Shown in pieces: positions 7,621-14,772 of a stretch of DNA of 35,989 nt (within the stretch, counting starts at the first letter, position 1; the number at the start of each line of letters is the position of its first letter). The notes beneath the pieces are model-generated. The model saw nothing but the letters and a program-made list of their open reading frames with translations, searched no databases and had not been told where the DNA came from. The position numbers and the translations under genes were made by a program. This stretch comes from Planctomycetota bacterium. Lineage in GTDB: Bacteria > Planctomycetota > Phycisphaerae > UBA1845 > Fen-1342. The stretch spans positions 1 to 35,989 of the forward strand of contig JAHJAR010000286.1 of NCBI GenBank assembly GCA_018814045.1, given 5' to 3'.

Positions 7621-8184
7621 ATGTCGCTGACCGACGAATTGCACAAGGGGATGGTGATCCGACACGAAGGCCAGCTTTTCACCGTGCTCTATTATTCGGT
7701 TGCGCAGACCGGCAAGCAGAAGCCGACCGTGCATGTGAAACTGCGCTCGTTGAGTACCGGGAACACCGGCGAACGTACGCTCGACCAGCTTGGCACGCTC
7801 GACGAAGTACCGTCCGAGGTGCGCGAGATGCAGTATCTCTACTCCTCCGGGCGACAGCAGGTCTTCATGGACGTGGAGTCCTATGAGCAGTATGAGCTGG
7901 GCGAGGAGGTGCTCGGCAACAGTAGCGACTTCATGGTTGAGGAGCAGACCTACCGCTTCCTGACCATCGACGGCCAGCCAGTTAGCGCTCAACTTCCCGC
8001 GCACGCCGTGCTCACGGTTGTGGACACTGCCCCGCCCGCGCACGCCGGCGGCGGCAGCAGCGTTCTTAAGGAAGCCCAACTCACCGGCGCTCTGACGGTG
8101 TACGTGCCCCTGTTCATCAAGACCGGCGACAGAATCCGCATTAATACGGAAACCCGTGAGTACCTCGGCAAAGAGCACGCGTGA
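7621..8184 (+). CDS. efp: Elongation factor P (EF-P-like variant)
   Basis: This 187-residue protein has the three-domain EF-P layout: KOW-like domain I (1-65), OB domain II (66-128) and a C-terminal OB domain ending VPLFIKTGDRIRINTETREYLGKE. EF-P binds between the P and E sites and rescues ribosomes stalled at proline stretches. The domain I loop that carries the modified Lys34 in E. coli reads QTGKQKP here, so K32 aligns with the modified residue but the flanking KPGKGQ context is lost. Before the last domain the usual GGGTKPATL stretch is SSVLKEAQLTGAL. These changes put it in the EF-P-like branch that I associate with planctomycetes. ATG 7621 follows GGAGGT at 7610. A 110-codon in-frame upstream extension is rejected on homology. 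Confidence 0.9.
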   Translation: MSLTDELHKGMVIRHEGQLFTVLYYSVAQTGKQKPTVHVKLRSLSTGNTGERTLDQLGTLDEVPSEVREMQYLYSSGRQQVFMDVESYEQYELGEEVLGNSSDFMVEEQTYRFLTIDGQPVSAQLPAHAVLTVVDTAPPAHAGGGSSVLKEAQLTGALTVYVPLFIKTGDRIRINTETREYLGKEHA

Positions 8185-8228
8185 GCCGGTTTGTCCTGAC
8201 CAGAGCCGATCCCATCATGACTCACTCT

Positions 8229-8254
8229 GAGCCGTGACCGTAAGGGAGCGGTTG
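8229..8254 (+). repeat. Fragment of the palindromic repeat family
   Basis: GAGCCGTGACCGTAAGGGAG and the next bases match the conserved interior of copy 1 (3563-3584), in the same orientation. They are also nearly the reverse complement of the tract at 8452-8473. The fragment lies just upstream of copy 2 and could pair with the fragment at 8411-8478 around it. Confidence 0.55.
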
Positions 8255-8278
8255 ACGAGAACAAGTCCCGGAAGCCTC

Positions 8279-8397
8279 GAAGCTATCCCAAAGCCATCCA
8301 AAGGCGTACCGCCCAGCCGCGTCACGCGCATATCCAAGCTGTTCTACGCAACCGCTTCCTGACGGTCGCGGCTCGGAGGGAGTTTTGGGATAGGTTC
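8279..8397 (-). repeat. About 119-bp palindromic repeat element, copy 2 (inverted relative to copy 1)
   Basis: The left end GAAGCTATCCCAAA (8279-8292) and the right end TTTTGGGATAGGTTC (8383-8397) are imperfect inverted repeats of the same type as copy 1. The reverse complement of the interior aligns along its whole length with 3553-3643. Like copy 1 it sits in a gap between convergent genes, here EF-P and the ABC permease. Confidence 0.7.
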
Positions 8398-8410
8398 TCC
8401 AGAGTTGGAC

Positions 8411-8478
8411 AGTAGAACCGCGCCGCACGCGCAGGCAAGCCGTTTCTTCGCAACCGCCCCTTACGGTCGCGGCTCGGA
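8411..8478 (-). repeat. Partial third copy of the palindromic repeat, in tandem with copy 2
   Basis: The 42-nt tract 8437-8478 is closely similar to 8336-8377 inside copy 2 and has the same orientation; both end CGGTCGCGGCTCGGA. The terminal inverted repeat is missing, so this copy is truncated. Together with 8229-8254 it fills almost the entire 308-bp convergent gap with repeat material. Confidence 0.6.
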
Positions 8479-8492
8479 CTTGTTGGGCGCTC

Positions 8493-10025
8493 TTAGACCT
8501 GGCTGGCTGGCAGGACTGGTGCGGCAGACGAGGCTGTGTGAGCGATGATGTTCTGCCGGGTGCGCCGGCCCAGGTACGTGGCCGCGGCGGCCAGGCCAAT
8601 CTGCACCGCCAGCCCGGGCCAGGGGTTGCCGCTGGGAGTCGTGGCCAGGATGAAGGTGCCGATTGGCGAGATGCCGCTGAAGTAGCCGTCTACCAGTGCC
8701 CAGGGACGGTCGAGCAGCTCGTAGGCGATGCTGATTGCCAGGTCGGCCGCGATGGGCAGGAGCTTGAGCGCCGCGGTCACCAGCAGCAGGCTCCAGAGCA
8801 ACTTGCGGCCGCGGACGATGGCGAAGTAGATCCAGTTGAAATCGATCCAGAACGATAGTGCGATTGTGGCGAGCAAGGCCAGACGCCGCCCGGGGCTGGA
8901 CAGCGCCGCGATGAGTTCGCGCTGCACCTGTTCCGGATCGAGATGGCGGTAGAGCAAGACCAACGTAAGCATGGTCATGACGCTGAGCAGGAGTGGTACG
9001 AGCGTTGTTCGGTGGCGTTGCCACGTGGCGAGGGGCTGTCCGAACGCGGCGCTGCGGTCGATGTGAAAGCGGAGCGCGGCGGCGGCCACGAGCGGGAGGA
9101 ACGCCACGATCATGAACGCGATGGTCGAGGCGATCAGTTGTGCCCGGCCGATCTCGTCAAAATCCCCAATGAGCCAGCGGTGCTTGGGGACCAGGGCCAC
9201 TCCGAGGACGAGGATCGCCCCCCACAGTGCAAGCAGCGCGAATCCGAGCGAGATGCTGAACATCGAGCGCTCGGGGGCGCGGACTTTGCGGCACGCGGCG
9301 GCGACAAAGATGGTGGCCATGAGGAATTGCAGGACGGCCCCGAGGAGGACGGCGCGGGCATCACCGGCGACGGCGGAGCTGCTGAGCACGCCCAGCAGCG
9401 TCTGCCCGCTCATTACGCCGCTCAGCAGGGCCAGTCCGGGTACGAACGCCACACTCACCCAACCGCCGAACACGCACACGAGCACGACTATGCCGATCAC
9501 GTTGGTCTTTCCAGCCGTGGAGAGCGCGACGAGCAGCACGAGCGCGGCGATCATGAAGGCCAGCATCAGCAGGCAAACCTGGAGGAAGTACCAGCCGCCG
9601 AAGGCCACCCACGCCACGCCGCCCGTCTGAAACGACTGGGCATAGCGGCCGGCGAAATAGCTGCCCAGGAGCAGGCTGACGCCGTAGAGCAGGGCGGCCT
9701 GCGCGGGCGGGCCGGAGAGGTAGCCGGCCACGATGGACAGGTTGCTCATCGGTGACAGGCGATGCGACTCGATCATCCCGGTTTCGTGATCGCGGAGCAC
9801 GGCCCGCCGCACGGCGCCGGGGGCCACCAGCAGCACGAATGCCGCCTGGGCGGCGGTCATGATACCCAGCCACGCTGAGCTGGCGGCGCCGTGATCGGCC
9901 GGCTTGGTGAGGTGATAGGTAATCGAAGCTGCGACAACTACCAGTGTGACATAGGCCAGCGTGAGCACGGCGTTGTTGCGGAAGCTGCCGCTGAGTTTGA
10001 GATGGAGCCGGAAGAGGGGGTTCAT
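8493..10025 (-). CDS. ABC transporter permease (multi-span membrane protein)
   Basis: The product has 510 residues and about ten to twelve predicted hydrophobic spans. A short cytoplasmic start (MNPLFRLHLKLSGSFRNN) leads into the first helix, as in permeases that work with DrrA/CcmA-type ATPases. The segment VRRAVLRDHETGMIESHRLSPMS between early helices resembles the coupling region of ABC-2 exporters. A larger loop lies around residues 325-385. It starts 10 nt after the ATPase stop codon, so the two genes form a co-transcribed, probably translationally coupled pair. The substrate is unknown; an export function is inferred from the ATPase type. Its 3' end faces the repeat-filled gap behind EF-P. 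Confidence 0.82.
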   Translation of the reverse strand: MNPLFRLHLKLSGSFRNNAVLTLAYVTLVVVAASITYHLTKPADHGAASSAWLGIMTAAQAAFVLLVAPGAVRRAVLRDHETGMIESHRLSPMSNLSIVAGYLSGPPAQAALLYGVSLLLGSYFAGRYAQSFQTGGVAWVAFGGWYFLQVCLLMLAFMIAALVLLVALSTAGKTNVIGIVVLVCVFGGWVSVAFVPGLALLSGVMSGQTLLGVLSSSAVAGDARAVLLGAVLQFLMATIFVAAACRKVRAPERSMFSISLGFALLALWGAILVLGVALVPKHRWLIGDFDEIGRAQLIASTIAFMIVAFLPLVAAAALRFHIDRSAAFGQPLATWQRHRTTLVPLLLSVMTMLTLVLLYRHLDPEQVQRELIAALSSPGRRLALLATIALSFWIDFNWIYFAIVRGRKLLWSLLLVTAALKLLPIAADLAISIAYELLDRPWALVDGYFSGISPIGTFILATTPSGNPWPGLAVQIGLAAAATYLGRRTRQNIIAHTASSAAPVLPASQV

Positions 10026-10035
10026 GGCAATGTCG

Positions 10036-10977
10036 TCAGTCCACCTGTGCGATGCCGCGGCGCAAGTACGCTTGTTCGAGGTCCGGGGCCAGAGCGTGGA
10101 ACTCGGCCACTGGCAGACCGGCCTGGATGAACTCTGCCAGCAGTCGGGCGGCGGCGTGCCGGTCGCTGTCGTATTCGAAGGTCATGACGCGGCCGTCGAA
10201 CTGTAGTGCGCGCAGCCCGTCGAAGGCCGCGCAGCGCGCCGCGAGGTCGCCCATCCGTTCGGTCAGAGCGACTCGGTAGTTGCAGCGTTCATGGCTGGCG
10301 GCGCCGGCTACTTGAGCGACGGTGCCGAATTCGAGCATCCGGCCGCGCTCCATCATCCCGATATGCGTGCAATACTCTGCCAGATCCGCCAGGATGTGTG
10401 ACGAGACGATGATCGCCTTGCCCTGATCGCGCAAGTTGGCCAACAGTTGTCGGAACTGCACCCGGCCGGCGGGGTCGAGCCCCGCGGCCGGCTCGTCCAT
10501 CAGGACGACGTGCGGGTCCGGCATGAGCGTGCGTGCGACGGCCAGCCGTTGCCGCATTCCGCGCGAGAGCGTGCCGACCTTAGCGGTGCGTTTGTCCGCC
10601 AGCCAGAGGTGTTCGAGCCAATGATCGCTGCGCTCGCGCGCGACGGCGGCGGGCAGGCGGTAGCAGTCGGCGATGAAGGCAAGGAACTGCTCGACGCTCA
10701 GGGTGTCGTAGAGCGCTGGCGTATCGGGGGTGAAGCCCAGGTGGTGGCCTACTTGCGTGGCTTCCTGGAACACATCGTGCTGCAGAATGTGAATCGTGCC
10801 GGTGCTGACCGGTTGCAGACCGACCGCGGCCCGTAGCGTGGTAGTTTTCCCGGCTCCGTTGGGGCCGATCAGTCCCAGCAATTCCCCAGCGCGCAGTACG
10901 AACGAGACGTCGTTCACCGCCAGCAACTGGCCGTACTGCACGCGCAGGTTCTGGATGCTCAGCAGTGGTTCGCTCAT
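10036..10977 (-). CDS. ABC transporter ATP-binding protein (CcmA/DrrA type)
   Basis: This 313-residue ATPase energises the downstream permease. Walker A is GPNGAGKTT (38-46), the signature is LSRGMRQRL (137-145), Walker B is VVLMDEP (D161, E162) with the following D-loop GLDP, and the switch His is H194 (SSHIL). The order and the C-terminal extension (about 230-313) after the core domain match exporters of the ABC-2 class. I chose ATG 10977 because homologous proteins begin right before the first strand (MSEPLLSIQNL). An in-frame ATG at 11028 would add 17 unlikely residues that overlap the divergent promoter region. Neither start has a strong ribosome-binding site. Confidence 0.9.
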   Translation of the reverse strand: MSEPLLSIQNLRVQYGQLLAVNDVSFVLRAGELLGLIGPNGAGKTTTLRAAVGLQPVSTGTIHILQHDVFQEATQVGHHLGFTPDTPALYDTLSVEQFLAFIADCYRLPAAVARERSDHWLEHLWLADKRTAKVGTLSRGMRQRLAVARTLMPDPHVVLMDEPAAGLDPAGRVQFRQLLANLRDQGKAIIVSSHILADLAEYCTHIGMMERGRMLEFGTVAQVAGAASHERCNYRVALTERMGDLAARCAAFDGLRALQFDGRVMTFEYDSDRHAAARLLAEFIQAGLPVAEFHALAPDLEQAYLRRGIAQVD

Positions 10978-11097
10978 CGGACCGTGCGTCTGCCTCTGTT
11001 CGCCCGATTGGTCGGAGACTGCTATCATGGCGCACCGCCCCGGGCGGTTCAAGCGTCACGTTCGGGGCGGTACCGCGATCGATGCGGAGAAACGAGC

Positions 11098-11349
11098 ATG
11101 ATCATACGCGGGCCTCTGGGTAACGCACAGGGATTCTGGCTCACACCGGCAATATTCGGTGCTGCGCTGATCGCGGCCGGCGTGCTGATCTACCTGAACC
11201 CGAACCTGCTGGCGTACTTCGTGGCCGGCCTGTTCGTTCTGGGCGGAGTTGCGATGCTCGGAGTGGCCTGGCAGATGCGCGGGCGCGTGACCTACCGCCG
11301 CTTTGACGAGCACCGGAACGCGCCGGATGGGTCGGACGAGCGGCTGTGA
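11098..11349 (+). CDS. Small two-helix membrane protein, 83 aa
   Basis: The function is unknown. The protein has two hydrophobic helices (about 14-33, TPAIFGAALIAAGVLIYL, and 38-58, YFVAGLFVLGGVAMLGVAW) joined by NPNLLA, then a basic and acidic cytoplasmic tail (RGRVTYRRFDEH). ATG 11098 has GGAG 8-10 nt upstream. It diverges from the ABC ATPase and lies immediately upstream of the sulfatase-fold lipoprotein, whose earliest possible start (GTG 11346) overlaps this stop codon. Co-transcription with the lipoprotein is therefore likely. Confidence 0.72.
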   Translation: MIIRGPLGNAQGFWLTPAIFGAALIAAGVLIYLNPNLLAYFVAGLFVLGGVAMLGVAWQMRGRVTYRRFDEHRNAPDGSDERL

Positions 11350-11378
11350 GTGCGCAGGTGGAGAGCGGAGTGCGAAGC

Positions 11379-12848
11379 ATGGGCGCGCGGCGGGGGCACA
11401 AGCAGCGCGGATGCCGCGGCCGACCCGCCGCGGCGTGGGGTGGCGGCGTGCTGCTGGGCGCCGCGTTGCTGGTAGCCGGGTGTGGCGAGCGGGACAGCGG
11501 CAGCGCGGCAGCGGTCTGGAAGCCGCCGGGTCATGTGATCCTTATTTCGCTGGATACGCTGCGGGCGGATCGGCTGGGCTGCTACGGCTACGAGCGCGAC
11601 ACGTCGCCCAACCTGGACAAGTTGGCGGAGGAAGCGGTGGTTTTTGCGACCGTCGGAGCCCAGGCCACGCAGACGCTGATTTCGCATAAGTCGCTGCTGA
11701 CGGCCAAATACCCGCTGCGCCTGGTGCACGAAACGACTGGCGCCGATTTGCAGACGCTCGGCACGCTGCCACAGGCCAACCGTTTAGTGGTGGACACCTT
11801 CGCCCATCTCAAGAGCAAGCCGCTGCTAGCCGGTTTTCAGTCGGCCGGCTACGCGACCGCCGCGTTCACCGATGGGCGCTGGATGAGCCGGGCCATGGGA
11901 TTCGACGAGGGGTTCGACGATTTCAACGATGCCGGCGGGCACCTGTCCGGCATTCTGCCGCGGGTGCATGATTGGCTCATCCCACACCGCCGCGCGAAAT
12001 TCTTCCTGTTCGTGCACGCCTACGACACGCACTGCCCCTACGTCTGCCGCGAGCCGTTCAACAGCAAGTTCTGCCCGGATCACACGCGGCACATTCCGCT
12101 GGCCGGGAAGTGTGGCAAGCCGGACCTGATGAGTATGAGCCTGCGCCCGGAAGACCTGCGCGCCATTTCGGACCATTACGATGGCGGCATCGCCAGCGCC
12201 GACGACTACGTAGGCCGGCTGATTGCCCGGCTGCGCGAGCTGGATCTGTACGACGAGGCGCTGCTGGTAGTGACGTCGGATCACGGCGAAAGTCTGGGCA
12301 CGCATGAGCAGATTGGGCACGGCGGGTTGTATGTCGAGCAACTACTGGTGCCGCTGATTGTGAAGTTCCCGCACTCGTGGAACGTGCCGCCGCAGCGGGT
12401 CGCGGCCCCGGTGGCGCTACTGGACGTAATGCCCACGCTGTGTGCGGCCGGCGGCATCGAAGTACCGGCCGACCTCGATGGTCGTTCGCTGCTGCCGCTG
12501 CTGCGGGGCGAGCCGTGGCCGCGCCGCAACCTGGTGGCGCAGATCACGTATAACGAGGGGCGCCAGGCGATCACCAACGCCGCCAAGCGGGCGGTGCTAG
12601 TGCCGGGGCACTGGCTGCTGATTCACGATGCCGCGACTCCGCTGGTCGAGCTGTTCGACTTACAGGCTGATGCCAGCGGTCTCACGCCGGTTGCTGCGCA
12701 ACCGCCGGAGTTGCTGCCGCGTTTGCTGGCGGCCCTGGCGGAGCATGACCCCGGCGCCGCGGCGGGCGGTTTTACCGCCCCGGAGCGGGTCGAGATGAGC
12801 GCCGAGCTGAAACAGCAACTCGAGGCGCTGGGTTATGTTGAGCCCTGA
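11379..12848 (+). CDS. Sulfatase/phosphodiesterase-fold lipoprotein (alkaline phosphatase superfamily)
   Basis: This 489-residue protein has a lipoprotein signal (GVLLGAALLVAGC, lipobox LVAGC) and should be anchored to a membrane facing outward. The sulfatase fold follows: ISLDTLRADRLGCYGY with metal ligand D59, a TLISHKS segment where sulfatases have the catalytic Cys/Ser motif, and the second metal site TSDHGES (D301, H302) with downstream GHGG. The CxPSR sulfatase consensus is absent. T99 of TLISH occupies the likely nucleophile position, so no formylglycine modification is expected and a phosphodiesterase, phosphotransferase or unusual hydrolase is as likely as a sulfatase. ATG 11379 follows GGAG. 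GTG 11346 is also in frame and overlaps the preceding stop codon. Confidence 0.85.
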   Translation: MGARRGHKQRGCRGRPAAAWGGGVLLGAALLVAGCGERDSGSAAAVWKPPGHVILISLDTLRADRLGCYGYERDTSPNLDKLAEEAVVFATVGAQATQTLISHKSLLTAKYPLRLVHETTGADLQTLGTLPQANRLVVDTFAHLKSKPLLAGFQSAGYATAAFTDGRWMSRAMGFDEGFDDFNDAGGHLSGILPRVHDWLIPHRRAKFFLFVHAYDTHCPYVCREPFNSKFCPDHTRHIPLAGKCGKPDLMSMSLRPEDLRAISDHYDGGIASADDYVGRLIARLRELDLYDEALLVVTSDHGESLGTHEQIGHGGLYVEQLLVPLIVKFPHSWNVPPQRVAAPVALLDVMPTLCAAGGIEVPADLDGRSLLPLLRGEPWPRRNLVAQITYNEGRQAITNAAKRAVLVPGHWLLIHDAATPLVELFDLQADASGLTPVAAQPPELLPRLLAALAEHDPGAAAGGFTAPERVEMSAELKQQLEALGYVEP

Positions 12849-12900
12849 GTGAGAGCGGGGCTGGAGGTTGAAAGAACTCGGTCAGCCACGGCGGCGGTGG

Positions 12901-12929
12901 TCGTCAAGCTGTGGCCTGGCCATTAGAAT
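12901..12929 (+). promoter_or_regulatory. Possible promoter of the TldD-family pair
   Basis: TCGTCA (12901-12906), a 17-nt spacer and TAGAAT (12924-12929) would start transcription about 50 nt before ATG 12985. Each box matches the sigma-70 consensus only partly. Confidence 0.35.
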
Positions 12930-12984
12930 GCGTGGCGCGTTAGCCAGGGATTTGACACCTCGTACAGCACAAGAGGATAGCGCT

Positions 12985-14703
12985 ATGAGCAGACCCTTTC
13001 CCAAGACATTGCTATTGCGGGCGCTGGCCGCGGGCCTGGTCGGCATGCTTGCCGCCGCCGCACCGGCGGCCGACGAACACCCGTTGCTGGCGCTGATGCA
13101 AAGCGAGCTGGAGCTGTCGATGGAGAAGCTCGTTGGGCCGGATGGCAGCAAGCCGTACTTCCTCCAGTACGCGGTGACCGATGAGCTGGACGTCAACGCC
13201 TCTGCGACGCTTGGTGCACTGACCGGCGAGGAGGCGGGGCACACGCGTTACCTGGATGTGGACGTCCGTTGCGGTGACTACGAGCTGGACAACACCCACC
13301 AGATTCGCGGCGGGGGGCCGTTCGGCGGGTCTGGTGGCGGCAGTGGCTGGGCCGCCCTGCCGCTCAACGGTGACCCGCTGGCCACACGTCACGCCATTTG
13401 GCTCACTACGGATGGTGAGTTCAAGGAAGCCGTCAAGCGCCTGGCCCAGGTCAAGGCCAACATCAAGGTCAAAGTGGAGGAGGAAGACCTTTCCGACGAC
13501 TTCTCCCGCGAAGAGCCCAGCGTGCACATCGGTCCCTGGCTTACGCAGGAGTACGAGCGCGAGCAACTGACCGAGCGCGTTCGCCGCTTATCGCGGCGTT
13601 TTCGCCAGCAAGCGGAGATCTACAACTCCAGCGTTAGCCTGACGGGCAACGTCACGAACCGGCTGGTGCTCAGCTCGGAAGGCAGCAAGCTGCAATTCGG
13701 GCGGGGCTGGTGGCGGATCAGCATCCAGGCCTCGACGATCGCCGAGGATGGGATGGAGCTATGGCAGCATTTCGCGTTCGACGCGCACACACCGGAGGGG
13801 CTGCCGAGCGACGAAGAGGTCGAAAAAGCCATCGACCAGGTTATCGCCGACATACTGGCGCTGCGCGAGGCCCCGATCGTCGATCCGTATACCGGGCCGG
13901 CGATCCTGATGAATCGCGCCAGCGGAGTGTTCTTCCACGAGATCTTCGGGCACCGCATCGAGGGCCACCGTCAGAAGGACGTTGAGGAAGGGCAGACGTT
14001 CGCCAAGAAACTGGGCAAGGAAGTACTCCCGGCGTTTCTGAGTGTACTTGACGACCCCACGCGGCAGAAGTACGGCGACGTGGATCTCAATGGCCACTAC
14101 GAGTATGACGAAGAGTGCGTTCCGGCGCAGGCCGTGCGCCTGGTCGAGGACGGCATCTTGAAGACGTTCATCATGTCGCGCTCCCCCACGCGCGGGATCG
14201 ACAAGTCGAACGGACACGGCCGCCGCGAACCGGGCCGATCGGTCGTGGCTCGCCAGGGCAACCTGATCATCGAGTCGGCCCGGCAGGTGTCGCTCGCCGA
14301 GTTGCGGGCCAGGCTGATTGCCGAATGCAAGCAGCAGGGCAAGGAATATGGTCTGCTGTTCACTGACATTTCTGGTGGTTTCACGATGACGCAGCGCTGG
14401 CTGCCGCAGTCGTTCAAGGTACTGCCCATTCTGGTCTACCGTGTTTACGCCGATGGTCGCCCGGATGACTTGGTGCGCGGCGTCGATATCGTGGGTACAC
14501 CGCTAACATGCTTCTCGCAGATTCTCTGCACTGCTGACGATCCGGCGATTTTCAACGGTGTGTGCGGGGCTGAGTCGGGTTCGGTGCCGGTGTCGGCGAT
14601 TTCGCCGAGTATCCTGGTGGGCCAGATCGAAGTGGAGAAGAAGCAGAAGGCCCAGGATCGCCCGCCGATTCTCCCGGCCCCGATTGCGTCCGAGACCGAG
14701 TAG
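12985..14703 (+). CDS. Exported TldD-family metalloprotease, zinc ligands intact
   Basis: The product has 572 residues. A signal peptide (MSRPFPKTLLLRALAAGLVGMLAAAAPAA, cleavage near residue 29) precedes a TldD/PmbA-type domain. The zinc motif HEIFGH (H318, E319, H323) and the third ligand C527 in NGVCG...GSVPV match the His-Glu-His/Cys site of E. coli TldD. E. coli TldD works in the cytoplasm with TldE on unfolded peptides. The signal sequence and a longer N-terminal half (about 90 residues more than TldD) place this form outside the cytoplasm. A Gly-rich stretch lies at about residues 110-118. ATG 12985 follows AGAGGA. The next gene, 69 nt downstream, is a paralogue lacking the zinc site, which points to a heteromeric protease. 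Confidence 0.88.
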   Translation: MSRPFPKTLLLRALAAGLVGMLAAAAPAADEHPLLALMQSELELSMEKLVGPDGSKPYFLQYAVTDELDVNASATLGALTGEEAGHTRYLDVDVRCGDYELDNTHQIRGGGPFGGSGGGSGWAALPLNGDPLATRHAIWLTTDGEFKEAVKRLAQVKANIKVKVEEEDLSDDFSREEPSVHIGPWLTQEYEREQLTERVRRLSRRFRQQAEIYNSSVSLTGNVTNRLVLSSEGSKLQFGRGWWRISIQASTIAEDGMELWQHFAFDAHTPEGLPSDEEVEKAIDQVIADILALREAPIVDPYTGPAILMNRASGVFFHEIFGHRIEGHRQKDVEEGQTFAKKLGKEVLPAFLSVLDDPTRQKYGDVDLNGHYEYDEECVPAQAVRLVEDGILKTFIMSRSPTRGIDKSNGHGRREPGRSVVARQGNLIIESARQVSLAELRARLIAECKQQGKEYGLLFTDISGGFTMTQRWLPQSFKVLPILVYRVYADGRPDDLVRGVDIVGTPLTCFSQILCTADDPAIFNGVCGAESGSVPVSAISPSILVGQIEVEKKQKAQDRPPILPAPIASETE

Positions 14704-14772
14704 CTGGTGTGCGGGCCCCTCGGTGAGGTGTCCGGCGACTGCAAGAACTGCCTCCGGTAAGGAGATTGTCAA

